From Trichopria drosophilae (lineage: Eukaryota > Arthropoda > Insecta > Hymenoptera > Diapriidae), in NCBI GenBank assembly GCA_030407085.1, contig CM059584.1, positions 144,760,001 to 144,824,000 of the forward strand: a stretch of DNA of 64,000 bases. Direction: 5' to 3'. The position numbers and the translations under genes were made by a program. This document shows, piece by piece, positions 34,165-45,759 of the stretch; position 1 is the first letter of the stretch, and each line of letters opens with the position of its first letter. Below the pieces are notes generated by a model. That model saw nothing but the letters and a program-made list of their open reading frames with translations. It was not told the origin of the DNA and did not search any database.

Positions 34165-34570
34165 GAAGGTGAGTAGGAAACTTGGATTCGGGTTCTCCTT
34201 AAGACAACGACGAAGTTAACTCATTCCAGTCTGGGAGTCGTCTGCGGGTCGACGCCCGGCCGGAAATAGACAGGCAGAGACACTCGCAGCAGCTTATGTC
34301 ATCTACAATAGGTGGCTGCCCCAAAATACGCGATCCTCTTCCTATCTCACTCGCACCTTGTCTCCATCTCCCTTTATCTTTCGACGTGTTCTGGACTTTG
34401 AATTTGGCACCAATTAATTCATTCGCCGCCGACAAAGTGGCCAAGACCAGCCGCGCCTCGAATTACACTGATTTCGGCGCCTAGCCCCGATGTTTTCATA
34501 TCTGGTCGACCGATATTTTTATTTTCGTCGAGACTAGTTCGTTACACTAATGAGCTTGCACGTCCGGCAA
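34165..34570. promoter_or_regulatory. GC-rich island
   Basis: CpG-containing island (GGGTCGACGCCCGGCCGG near 34247-34264). It starts next to a strong plus-strand donor (GGAAG before GTGAGTAGG, 34169), and a TATATAAG box lies at about 34127. Both strands have open frames of 62-81 codons with no recognisable product. Regulatory or 5' exon DNA is the likely reading. Confidence 0.35.
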
Positions 34571-35620
34571 TGACTTACGACGAAACGTTGAAATATCGTT
34601 TTCCAGCAAATTTTTCGAAAAATATGAACAAGAATAGGTCGAAAAAGACCCAGAGTAGATGAAATTCACATTTAGTAACTGTCAATTTATACAATCCAAA
34701 GTTTATCATGGATTTTCAAAAGCAAAAATAGTTACTACTTATTATAGGAGGTTACTAATTCAATTAGTAATGAGTTCTAAAGACAATTCATTTTTCACAT
34801 TTTCGACAAAAAGTTTGAGTATGAATTAATAATTTGTTAGTGGTCAAAATCAACCCGTTCATCTAGTTTTAGTTATTTTTAATAGGAGTTCATTTAGTGA
34901 GGCTTTCTTAGTAAATAAATTGTTTTCATATATCCGATTAGTTTAATTCAATCCGATAATTTTAATGTTTGCAACCTTGTTTATTGTGATTTATTATCTA
35001 AATAATAGTCGACTTTTAGTTGTCGTTGTAATAATGAAACATATAAATATCATTATAGGGGAAAATTTGCGAAAAATTTAGCTTCAATATTTCGTCTGAA
35101 AACATCACATTGCAAATGAAATATCTAAATATCGTTTTCGAGACAATTTTTCTTAAAATATATCAAGAATAATAGTTGATTCAAAGTTTAGTTAAGACAA
35201 TTTGTGAACTTCAACTATTAGTGAAGAAAAGATAACTAGGTCATTGATTCAATTAGTAATGTGTTCGAATAAGAAAATTTTTTTCTTTTACATTTTTAGA
35301 AACAATTTCAGCTTAACTATGTCTTGAAAAAGTAAAGTTTTTTTCAATAGGATTCCATAACTAATTTCGATTTAGTAAACGATTTAGTAATTCTGATTGA
35401 GTAGGTTCAATATAAAAATCCATGCGTTTCAATAGAGTCTAATTTTTTTAATTGATTATTTTAATTACTGATTGTTTTGTTTTGAATTGTTTGATTAGTT
35501 TGGATTTTGACATTTTTTAAATCTGATTTGCTTTGAGTTATTTGAATATCGCTCGGAGTTTAGTAATTAATGTCATTGAGTTTTCAAAATAGCTTACTAT
35601 TACGACCTATTGAATTATGT
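34570..35620. repeat. Diverged ~500-bp tandem duplication
   Basis: ATATCGTTTTCCAGCAAATTT at 34597 (first 20 bases compared) resembles ATATCGTTTTCGAGACAATT near 35128. TTCAATTAGTAATGAGTT (34757) resembles TTCAATTAGTAATGTGTT (35248). The order of matching blocks is kept, with 490-530 bp offset, so an old duplication is likely. Confidence 0.5.
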
Positions 35621-35689
35621 CAAGTAAGTACAGTCAAATTTACTAACAAACATTTTTTTTATACAAAAATTTAATTTTTTGAAACTACT

Positions 35690-36451
35690 CCGGCGAAGAG
35701 TTCAAATGGCAAACCGCCGGACCTCTATTTATCCGAAAATGTCTGGTGAATGCAGAAAATAATCGGAATGCCCGGTTTCGCGCATTGACAAACGGCGGTT
35801 CTAGACAAGGGCGAAAATCCGACAGCTCGACCGGTGTCCCCTACTCGCCATACATTTTATATCTCGTTGCACAACTTCCGTTATATCCATTATCGCATTC
35901 ATTATGCACTTGGAAAGAAGAATACAGGCGCGTACGAATGCGTCGCGTTAATATGCGCTTATTCAAGTCCGTACCGGCAGATTTGGCCTGGTCGTCACGC
36001 ACCTTTAGCAGCGTAATCTGCAGCTAGTCCTCGGTGCCTTTCACGGTCGACGTGCGCCTCTATTTAAGAAAAAAAAAATAGAAAAAAAAAGAATCAAAGA
36101 AAAAGAAGGGAATCTTGCAAGGGGGCCCTCGAAGTCGGGCACGTGTCCCGATCGGGCCATCTGCCTTAGTGAATAGGGCCCGGTATTGCCTCCCCATTAT
36201 ATCGCTTATATATATACCTCATGTACACCAGGTACTATCGCCTCGCGGTGTTTTTGGCAGCTGTCCCCGGGCCCGTCCCGCCTTGGGCGCCGTTTACACC
36301 TGCCCGACAACTGAACGACGCGCACGAGCGTACCGAGGTGCCCGGGATTATGCAGGGCCCAAAATTGGACCCGATGCGAAACTCAACAAGGGGGAGGTGG
36401 GTCGGAAAAAAGACTGCTCGATCCTGTTTTTTATATTGAAAATCCAGACCT
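35690..36451 (+). promoter_or_regulatory. Large GC-rich island ending in a splice donor
   Basis: A 760-bp island, broken by an A-rich tract at 36068-36110. The right half is very GC-rich with repeated GGGCCC and CCCGGG words and a near-palindrome around CACGTG (36136-36152). A donor with full GTAAGT (ACCT before GTAAGTAAC) follows at 36452. This fits a rightward promoter plus 5' exon. Frames of 93 and 114 codons exist but are compositional. No TATA box in a convincing place. Confidence 0.45.
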
Positions 36452-36457
36452 GTAAGT

Positions 36458-36480
36458 AACGTCTGCTCTTTTCAGACGTT
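36458..36480. other. Hairpin AACGTCTG ... CAGACGTT
   Basis: A perfect 8-bp inverted repeat with a 7-base loop immediately after the donor at 36452. The loop and second arm also read like an acceptor (CTCTTTTCAG). Could fold over the donor site in RNA. Confidence 0.5.
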
Positions 36481-37099
36481 GTGCAAAATGCCCCAATTTG
36501 GTGGGTTTCTTTTTTATTCGAAGATTTCTGACGAAATTTAAAATTATCTGTCTAAAGCTTAATAGTTTTATATCTGAACATTCGATAATACTCTAGAAAC
36601 AATTAATGTAAATTCTCGTAGAGTTTCATATTTATTTTTGTATTTCTGAAGTAGAAATCGGGAAATTCTTTAGAAAGAGTCTTGTTATACTCTTTGCACT
36701 TTTTAGAGACTGTACTTGATTTTGTTTCCAGGAAATAAACAGATTCTAAACTCTTTGGAGGGAGAATTATTTCTACCAGGTGACAAATAAAACGACTATT
36801 CTGAGTTGTAAGAACTGTTTCAGTAATTTGTTTAGCAAAATTTCAGTTACTCATCATGTATATCCGGTAGACAACATTTTTCTGATCTATTGTTCTTTAA
36901 AAAAATTGTCTGAAGACAATTCATTCCTTTAAAAGATTCATTTGATTTTCGCTCAAAGGAATAAAGAGAGAACAAAATGACAGTAATGAAACTAAATTTT
37001 TAGCATTTTCTACCAAAGTTAATCAAATATAATCTGACGACCCGAAATTCCTACAGTATTGTTGCCATGGGTTTGCAGGATTTCCTCTGTATATTCTGG

Positions 37100-40000
37100 C
37101 ATAAAATTCGTGCAGTGAAAACAGGAGACACATCCTAAAACCGGTAAAATTAATTTATATTATAATCCTGAGATTAAAGTACATCAAATATCAGTTTTCG
37201 ATGCAACGGGGGTAAAGTTCGACTTTACGCACTGTTCTTGAACATCCGATTAGATAAGGCCAGTGCTTACATTTGAATCCTTCCTTGTATCAATCAATTA
37301 TTTCACTATAATATATTATTAATTTGATATATGTACGAGAGATAGGTAAAAATATATTTTTTCAAGTTAATTCATTAAAAAATGGTATCTACACACAATA
37401 TTTGTATTTATATCATTTTTTAAGAAGCCCAACGGCTACAAAAGTGACTAAGAAAGATTTTTGTTTTTTGATATATTATATTTTTGCAAAATCGTTCACT
37501 TTTAAAATAAAGAATATGTTACAAAAAAATACATAATAAAAAGATGAGTTTTGAAATTAAAATTAAACTTGCAAGTATGAAGTACATTCCTAAAAATTAA
37601 TTACTGAAGATAATATATCGCTTTATATTTTTGTAATAAAAAAGTAATAAAAAATCAGAATTCAAAATTTCATTACGGTAATTTAAGCAAAATTTTTCAA
37701 GTAGTATCTATGCAACAATTTAAACAAATTTTGGAAAATCGCATTAAAATACTAATATACGTAGGTGAGACCAAAAGAATATCGTATGATGATTTTAGAT
37801 AAAATTTCAAAATTAGAAGATGTTTGTGGTTAGTTAAGCTTAGTTGCTAAGCAAAGAAACAAACACTTACATTTTTTTAATGCAACTCGAAATAAACGTT
37901 ACATAAAGTTGTCCACTTTTGAGAAAAGTCATTTGGCATACTTTAAAAAACCGAAAAAACATTTTCCTTTAAAATTGCCAAAATGTTCTTGGGGTTATCA
38001 AATAACTATTACTGAATATCCTCAAAAGGTTATGAGATTTTCACAAATTACCGACTGTTATAATAGAGATAGTTAAAGTCCTGGAAGTAATTTTATTAAT
38101 TAATGAATTTATTTATTTTTGATTAATTTTATTTAATAATATTATTATAAAAAATGTTCATCTAATTTTGATGGCGTTCAATTTTGTTGTAGAAAACTTT
38201 AGAAATACGACTCTAAGTTAATGAAGTGTGTATATTCAGGACCCTACTTGCGATTACACAATACTCCAACGTTAGATGTAGTGATTCGATTATTTATCCA
38301 GTCACATCTAACGGGGAAGTTAGTTACTCCCTTATTCCTTAGGGTTTGGTAGCTGGAATTGTCAATTTCCTACTTGCGACGTTACAAGTAGATATCTAAG
38401 TAATTAAACCAAAGTTATGCAATTACTATTCTAACATTAATTATTCAGACAATGTCTTAAAATATTTTTTAGCGTTAAATATCTTTCATTTATTTCGAAA
38501 GTAAATACTGTTGAAAGAATTCGTTATTTAGTGCAAGCAGAAAATTACAGCACATTTTATTTTCAAAATCTATCCCTGAGTTTTTCATTGCTTTCTTTTT
38601 GTTAACATGCCAAATGGCACTTAATCATCCAAAATATGTGCACAAATATTTCATCCTATACATTTTGTAATTTGTAGTTTAATTACGACAAATCCCGTTC
38701 CAAGATTGCATCATCTAAATTCTCTAGAATTTTGTAAGGCATTTATCAAAATATGCATAAATACTCATTTTTGTATAATTATATTAAGAAAAAATATGAA
38801 ACAAATATGATTTACATTCCTCATTAACTTTCGAATAATATAAAAAAATGTACAAAGAAGCGGCATTATAGTAAACAAATATAATTAAATAAAAACTATA
38901 ATACATAACAAATATTATATCTATATTAAATTCTTAACAAAATGATTTTCGTTTTTCAAAACTGCCTTTCTGCCGGGATGAACCTTGTACTAACAATTTA
39001 AAGATAAAATGCATTTTTAGTAAGGATAATACGTTCAAATTTAAATATAGGTGTAAAAAATGTCATATTGAAAGTAAATCACTGCTGTAATTGTAATAAT
39101 TGATTTTCTAAGTAATGTTGCTCTGTTTGCTTTTTTGATAATATTTGTTTAGTATTGTGAAAGTTTGATATCTAAATAAACGGCTGTTGATTGACATGCA
39201 GCGTATCATATAAAACCAAACGGTGAAAAACATGTAATTATGTAATCTACTTTGCAATTTGGTAATTACCGTTAAATTTGTTTAAATTTAACTAAAATCT
39301 CAGTTGAATTCGTACAGATAACAAATATTTCTGTATTTAAGTAAATATTTATTCGAGTAGGTTTTTAATTTAGTTAACCTGAGGAGTTACATTAACAAAT
39401 ATTTTCCTACTATTAAATAAGTAGTTAATTGCAACTGTTGAATGTTTGAATTTATTGCAGGAATGAGATATTCAATTTATTCCATTCATATAATTTTAAA
39501 ATACGTGCGATTTATTTAATTTTAAAAATATTGTGGTTAGTGCAGAAGCAGTTTTAATCATGTAATAATTAATGCAGACTTGTTAAAATATCGATTAATT
39601 TATTTTCATGTCAAAAAGTTAACATAATTTAAAAATTAATTAAGTATCAATAATTTTTCTATATTTAACAATAACAAATTTCGTAATAACAAATCAGAAC
39701 AACATGTTGACTTAACTTACTGACATTGAAACATTTAATTTAAATGCTAATTTCAGATTTATTAAGGGATTGTTTATAAGTCTATGAATTTTATTTTTAA
39801 AAAATTGAAAAATAAAAAATTTGAAACAAAAACGTCAGAATTTTAGATTCTATTGCAGTTGATTAACTCAAGTGAGGAATTGACGAGAATGACATTGTAG
39901 TTTATGAGGAAATATGATATTTTTAAATCACAATTGTAGGAATCAAATGCTGCGCAATTTTCCCTACTTTGTACCACTTATTTTACATCATTTATGCCTG

Positions 40001-40860
40001 TCGAACATTCTTTTCATAAATTTGAAAATGCTTTTCAATATTAGTATATGATTCGACTATAGATGATAGTTACAAACAATTATTAATTACCAACTGATTA
40101 GAAAATTTACAAGGATTGTAAAAGTTTTGTGAACGTTTTCTATAACATTTCGTGTTCAGTATTTTTGTGATGAAGTGTCCATTTGTGCACTTTTTTCAAC
40201 AATAATGCTAATGAATTTCTACCTTTGAATAAAAGAATTTGGTATAAAAATGATATTAAAAAAATAAAATCAAAAATACTTTGTAATCTGTTAACATCAA
40301 ATTCGCTCTATGAAGAAACAAAACATTTTTTTTCTCGATAGATTATTAAGTGATCGCTGTTATTGGTTTTTTAATTATTTTCTGTTTTTTATGGCTGATC
40401 TAATTTTCACGTTTTGGCAATTATTGGTCGCCTATGGTTAGTTTATATTTTGACAGTTTTGATTTCAAAATTGGCAGATTTTAGATTTTTAGATTTATCA
40501 AAGAAAACCCTGGGACAAACCCACACGGTATTTTAACAAATTGACAATTCTAAATAGGAAAACCAAAACCAATTAGACAAATTTTTGGATTTTTCTAAGA
40601 TTGCAGAACTCTATTGTAAAAACTATTTAAACTGTTGAATATTACATTTTTTCGACCACAGTGAAAATATCTTTTTTCCAATGAATGGTAAATAAAAACA
40701 CTGTATAAAACTTTTTAAAAAATGTAAAAATTTGTTTTAATTGTTGCAAATATTACGACCACCTACGGGTTGCTTCGGGAAAAATATTTATTTAAAAAAC
40801 TCGATTTTAATAATGAGGAAAGTGAAAAAAAATAAATTACAAACCAAAAGAAATGAGAGA
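37100..40860. other. AT-rich stretch, little structure
   Basis: Nearly 3.8 kb of AT-rich DNA. The only structure I see is at 38240-38395: CGTTAGATGT (38270-38279) is inverted at 38304-38313, and CCTACTTGCGA occurs twice (about 38242 and 38369). This may be a small old element. No gene supported. Confidence 0.5.
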
Positions 40861-40909
40861 ATTTATTCTTTATAGAGGAAAAATTGAGCTAGTCTAGTGA
40901 ACGAAAGAA

Positions 40910-41062
40910 TTCTCACTCTTTAAGAGTGAAAAATAACTCTTTATGGAGTGTACCCACTCTTTAAGAGTTGAACCTCACTTTAAATGTAGTGAAAATTCGC
41001 ACTTAAAGAACGAGTCAGTTTTAGTAGTATGGCTCAATTTTCACTCCATACAGAGTGAGTTT
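40910..41062. repeat. Cluster of CACTC...GAGTG hairpins
   Basis: CACTCTTTAAGAGTG (40914-40928), ACTCTTTATGGAGT (about 40937-40950), CACTCTTTAAGAGT (40955-40968) and TTCACTCCATACAGAGTGAG (about 41039-41058) follow one another. Same family as 18.4-18.8 kb. Confidence 0.7.
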
Positions 41063-41144
41063 TCGATGTAACAATTGCGAGATCATTGAAGAAATTTGAA
41101 AAATTTTAACTTTTTTTCTTGCGCGAAAAATCTTTAGACGTAAA

Positions 41145-41545
41145 TCACGATGCTAAGGGTGCGTTAGGATGATCTAAACGCATTTCTATCCTTGGTAGTA
41201 TTGAGCACCGCTGCTCGCCGTGCGACTTTTTGAGTTGCCCTGGTCCCACGCTGACTGTGGACTGCACGTATAACCTACGAACGTCCGTACATACTTGTTT
41301 GATACGCGGGCATACACACACGTAAGAACATTCGTTACCGACCGTTACGAGTCGGTGTGTTCACTATCAGGAATGCTGTTGAACTATGCGTGTATCTACG
41401 CCAAGGAACCGGAAAATTCCTCGAAAATCCGAGCATTTTTCATCAAAATTCTTTCGAGAAACCAACCAGTTTGGTACACATCGAAAAATCTTTCTAGGGT
41501 TACCTTGAGAAACATCTGCATTAACAGATGCGTTTTTTTCTGTTG
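41145..41545. promoter_or_regulatory. GC-rich island
   Basis: CpG-containing stretch (GCACCGCTGCTCGCCGTGCG near 41206-41225) with GTTACCGACCGTTACGAGTC. No TATA box or donor that I would rely on. An 89-codon frame crosses it without recognisable product. Confidence 0.3.
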
Positions 41546-42299
41546 TTACACTTCCAGACAATAAAAAAATATTTTGCAATGTGAATTTATTTACCAAACT
41601 AGTTCTCTCTGTATCTTAAAAAAATGAATTTTTCTACGCATACAGTGATGAAATTTCTTACATTTCAATAACGTGCAACTTTAATTAATTATGATGATAT
41701 TGATATTTTTGTTATTTTTCCACAATATTTGTCATTATTATAAAAAATCATTTTTCACTTTTTTGACGACGAATAGTTAGGAACATTCTTTCATATTGTG
41801 TAATCCGGAAAATTATAATTAGTGTAAAAGTTTACAAATACAAAAAAAAAAACTGTTTTTTTTTTAACACCAATAGCTGTTTTCTCGAAAAATGTTGGTG
41901 CACATAAACATCCTTTTCATAATCCAGGATTATTAATTTTTTAATTGTTATCGACGTTGACACCTTTTTTATTACACTTTGTTTTTTTACAATTTTTTTC
42001 ACACCTTGGTCGAATATTTGCGGTTTTCCAACCGTTTTGCATCCAACAACTTTTAAATAAAACTCACGTGTCGATAGTCACGTAGGCAAATAGCAAGTAC
42101 AATTTGTTCTCAGGGTAGGAAAGCAATGTTATGATGTACGTATATAGATTAGTTAGGGAATGGTACATATTTTTGTTTTTTATTTTTATGAATAACATTC
42201 CATGTCGATTAAAAAATGTACCATAAAAGTGTTGTTTAAAAACATTTAAAAGTTCTGTTTACATGTAAATATATTATAACATTTTTCGAAATTTATAAA

Positions 42300-42720
42300 A
42301 ATTTCAGAATTTGGTAAAGCCGTAAAAAACGCTATAGCCCCGTTATTAGCTCATTGAAATTCACTTGAAACTAGCTGGGGAATACTGACATTTGGGGGGT
42401 TAATAGGAACGAGGAGATAGGCGGACGTAAATAGGTCGTGTGTTAGTAGAATCCCTTCGTGATGTTCAACACGCGGATATGTTCTCGGACTCTACTGTAG
42501 GAAGATTCTATTAGTCTATTATACAGATATCGTAAAATAGGTATTGTCACCAAGAAATCGTGCCAAGGTCTCGAAATTTTTATTCTGGGTCCGTTTTGGG
42601 GCCAATGTGCCTTCACGCCTATGTTCGAGAATCTGAAGATCCTGTCTTCGCCTTTTTTTATGTCAGGCCGGTGTAAGCACCTTTAAAAAAAACCTCTTCG
42701 AACCCTGCGTTCTTGAAGAG
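42300..42720. other. Unassigned moderately GC-rich block
   Basis: A 400-bp block clearly richer in G and C than its flanks (TTCTGGGTCCGTTTTGGGGC near 42582-42601) with no open frame, repeat copy or RNA that I recognise. It could be a conserved noncoding element or part of a mobile element. Confidence 0.3.
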
Positions 42721-42899
42721 CGTATTTTGAATGAAAATCGTAAAGATTAGTTTGAATGAATAGAGATCTGGAGGACTGCGGTAAAATAATTAGGAAACTA
42801 AATTTCAACAATACGAGGAACTTGTTATATCCAGGGATTGCTATATCATTTGTGATGTGGAGAATATAAGAATGATTTCAATTTCATGTACCCTTAACA

Positions 42900-44040
42900 T
42901 TAACGTCAAAAAAGAAACTTTTCTGCTTCCAAATTGATCAAACATTGAAGTTAATTTTATTAATTTCGATATCGATCTTTTCAATTTTGTGATTCAAAAT
43001 TGCCTAAAATTGTATTTTATATATAATTGTAGCATATATGTAGTTATGTAAGTTTCAATCCTTTTTATACTGATTATATTTCGATTGATGTTCATTCATC
43101 AGTGTAACGGTATCTACTGACAAGAAAAAAAGAAAATACACGTTCTTATTCTGTTTTAAATAGAAATTAAAAAAAAAAAATTTCAAAAGAAATAAAATCT
43201 CTCGAATATAGATTGTATTTCCAAGTAGATTATATAATTAGTATTTTGTAAGATCTAGAAATAACAGTACATTGTGCAACAAGACTGAAAAATAGTATTT
43301 TGCGCTCAAAGTGAAAAAAAACTTTATTGGTCTAGGATATACTTATTTGGCTCCCTAGGGACCGAAAGTACTATTTTCCTCCCTTGGAAGCAAAATAACA
43401 TTTGGCGCTTACAAACTATTAATAAACAAGTTGAGTGTATCTGTTACGCAAATATAAAAAACTATTCGTTCTTTTGCTATTGGATAACATATCCTTTTTT
43501 GTATGAAAAACGAATTAATCAGAAAATACTGTAGACAAAAAATCAATAGAATGGACTATAAGTTTCCTTTATTAAAAAACCTTTATTGAAAAGATTAAAC
43601 AACAAATATTTAATTTCTTAATTTTTATTTAGTGTAATCCAATAATATTAACTAAATAAGAATGTATACATAAACAAAAAAATAATTGAATTCTATTTAC
43701 ACCTTCACTAGGTTATCTAAACACTACGAACATAATTATAAATAAATGAATTGGTTAAATTTCTTCTTGTTTTCTTTTATTTTTAAGTCTATGTTGAAAA
43801 AGATTATTAATTTGTCTTTATTTATTAAGATCAAATAAAAATTAAGATGGAAAGAAACCCATTACAACAGAAATGAGATGTTTAAGAATCGAAAAGGAGA
43901 CCCTCAAGTACATTGCAAAATTAAGTGAAAGCAGTCGTTGTTGGTCAGACATTAGATCAGCATTGAATCAGACTAAATTTAAAGTATTACTATTGTCAAA
44001 ATTCCATGAAAATAATCTATTTACCATGTACTTACTTTTT
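42900..44040. other. AT-rich stretch, nothing firm
   Basis: AT-rich DNA with A-runs and T-runs. CTCCCTAGGG at 43351-43360 matches the palindrome core at 29.8 kb. No gene. Confidence 0.5.
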
Positions 44041-44087
44041 TAGTTAATTAGTTTTGCACTACTAACGGATTTTTCTTTTGTTTTTAG

Positions 44088-44119
44088 GTTTGCGTGCGTA
44101 CTTCGGCAGCTAATAAATG
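44088..44119 (+). other. Candidate 32-bp micro-exon
   Basis: A textbook acceptor precedes it: a branch-point-like CTAAC at 44061-44065, then TTTTTCTTTTGTTTTTAG. A strong donor follows (ATG before GTAAGAATT). The 32 bp are open in two frames (VCVRTSAANK or FACVLRQLING). Length is not a multiple of three. It could be a coding micro-exon, a 5' UTR exon or an unused pseudo-exon. I do not recognise the peptide. Confidence 0.35.
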
Positions 44120-44199
44120 GTAAGAATTGCATATAATAATAAAAATTGATTTCATGGTACGTAACAACTCTTTCTAAGTTCCTATTCGGTTACTTCAGT

Positions 44200-44292
44200 A
44201 AAAGAGTAGAAATTCTTTCTTAATGGAGTGGATACACACTCTGCATGGAGTTAAAATTCATCTCGATGAAAAGTGAACTTCTACTCGAAGAA
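44200..44292. repeat. CACTC...GAGTG hairpin cluster, third copy
   Basis: AATGGAGTGGATACACACTC and ACTCTGCATGGAGT (44238-44251) with the same AAAATTCA flanks as the clusters at 18.4 and 40.9 kb. Confidence 0.55.
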
Positions 44293-44794
44293 TTTTATGG
44301 AATCAGAATCGAAATACACAGTATCCCATACAAATTTTTAATCTGACATAGAATTATGTCTTGCAAAATTCAACATTTTAAATATACAGTGTATCCCAGA
44401 ATTTCATTAAAAACTGTAGCATGTTAACTCAGATATAATTAAAAAAAAATATTCAAAATGTTCTCAAAGCTAAACATACCACAGTAATCGAACAAATACG
44501 GGATTTTCATTAATAAAACAACATTTTTATTGTACAGAAAATTTGAAACTATAAATAAAATTTCATAAGTCTTATTATTTTATTTAATATGTTGATTACT
44601 GTTTAGTTAGTTCATTCTTCAACCTTTCATCTTCTGAGACGTTTATATTGCTAATCATGTTTCTTACTTACTTACTAATATAGAATTCATTATATTTATT
44701 ACTTTATTTGAATTCGATATATCAAACAATTAATTCGCTGTATTAAGTAAACAAACAAAGATGCACATATGACCCACGCGACGGTCATTCAGTG

Positions 44795-44870
44795 GTTAAA
44801 TTAGACTCCGCTAGATGGCAACGAAATCCGCAATTGCTGTAATTGTGACATCGGTGTAATTATGAATTCT
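44795..44870 (+). repeat. Short dispersed repeat containing CTCF-like site, copy 1
   Basis: CCGCTAGATGGCAACGAAAT followed by CCGCAATTGCTGTAATT and a CGGTGTAATTA end. It recurs about 795 bp downstream with substitutions. The first 13 bases fit the CTCF core CCRSYAGRKGGCR. Confidence 0.6.
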
Positions 44871-44999
44871 TTGGTATTTTAACCTGTAAATTCTTCATTT
44901 CTCTACTGCTTTGTCACATAGAGTCAAAAATAGAAACTGTTAATTAAGATGTCTTCTTCCGACTAAAATTTTCCGTACTTTCAAACGACAAAAGCCGCT

Positions 45000-45260
45000 G
45001 TCATTGAACCGCAAGCAGGTAATAAATTTCTATTTACGAACGTGCCGTCGTTGGCGCACGTGTGCCAGAGAGGCTTGTTACATATATATATGGGCCGAAT
45101 TCCTCACGAAATGTGACCTTCTTTTTTAGGCTTATATAAAGCCGAGCTATTCGAGGCCTCTTCCTTATCAGCGCGATGTCGGATCTCCGATCTACGCCCA
45201 TCCCGAGACCACGTGCGCATGGTATTTTTATCCTCATTGTCTGCTAACGGCGAAACGCCC
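45000..45260 (+). promoter_or_regulatory. TATA promoter candidate in GC-rich island
   Basis: TATATAAA at 45133-45140 inside a CpG-containing stretch, with an initiator-like TCAG at 45168-45171 and a CACGTG E-box at 45211-45216. Orientation is suggested rightward by the TATA-to-initiator distance (about 35 bp, slightly long). The 67-codon minus-strand frame is a by-product. Confidence 0.4.
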
Positions 45261-45589
45261 AATCAGCAACAAAACGCCAATTTCCGCCTTAAAAATTAAC
45301 CTATCAATTATTCGAAATGGAACAATATCCCTGCTATTTTAATAAAGTCATTTTTCAGTATTTCCGCCATCCCTGTCATATTTTTCATATATCTTGTATA
45401 CATTACTAAAGTAAATATTGTTTTTACAAATGCTCACTTATACAATGAACAATATCTCATATAAAAATTTAGAATTTTACTTTTTGGTTTTCGTATTGTA
45501 TAATGTTTTTAATAAAATACTTAAGCATAATTGTACCGTTTAGACACTCGAAAAATCATTCAATAGTGAAGAAATATGTATCCTGGATT

Positions 45590-45662
45590 GGTTCAATTAA
45601 ACACCGCTAGATGACAACGAAATCCACAATTGGTGCAATTAGGACTTCGGCGGTATATTAAT
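45590..45662 (+). repeat. Short dispersed repeat, copy 2
   Basis: CCGCTAGATGACAACGAAAT, then CCACAATTGGTGCAATTA: second copy of the 44.8-kb element. Here the CTCF-like core is broken by one change (GGC to GAC). Confidence 0.6.
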
Positions 45663-45759
45663 AATTTTAATTTTGTTTTACTTTAACCAGTTGAGTGATT
45701 AGTTCCACTCATTTACAATAATGTTATTGTTTAAAAAACTAACCTATTATGCTGTGACT

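Noticed and set aside
43070..43125. Minus-strand hammerhead-like sequence (GTC ... CTGATGA ... CGAAA)
   Set aside because: The core words occur in order, but helix II does not pair (A at 10.1) and helix I is poor.
44310..44402. Transposon ends (ACAGTATCCCATA and ACAGTGTATCCCAGA)
   Set aside because: Two similar words ~75 bp apart in direct orientation, without inverted partners or target duplication.
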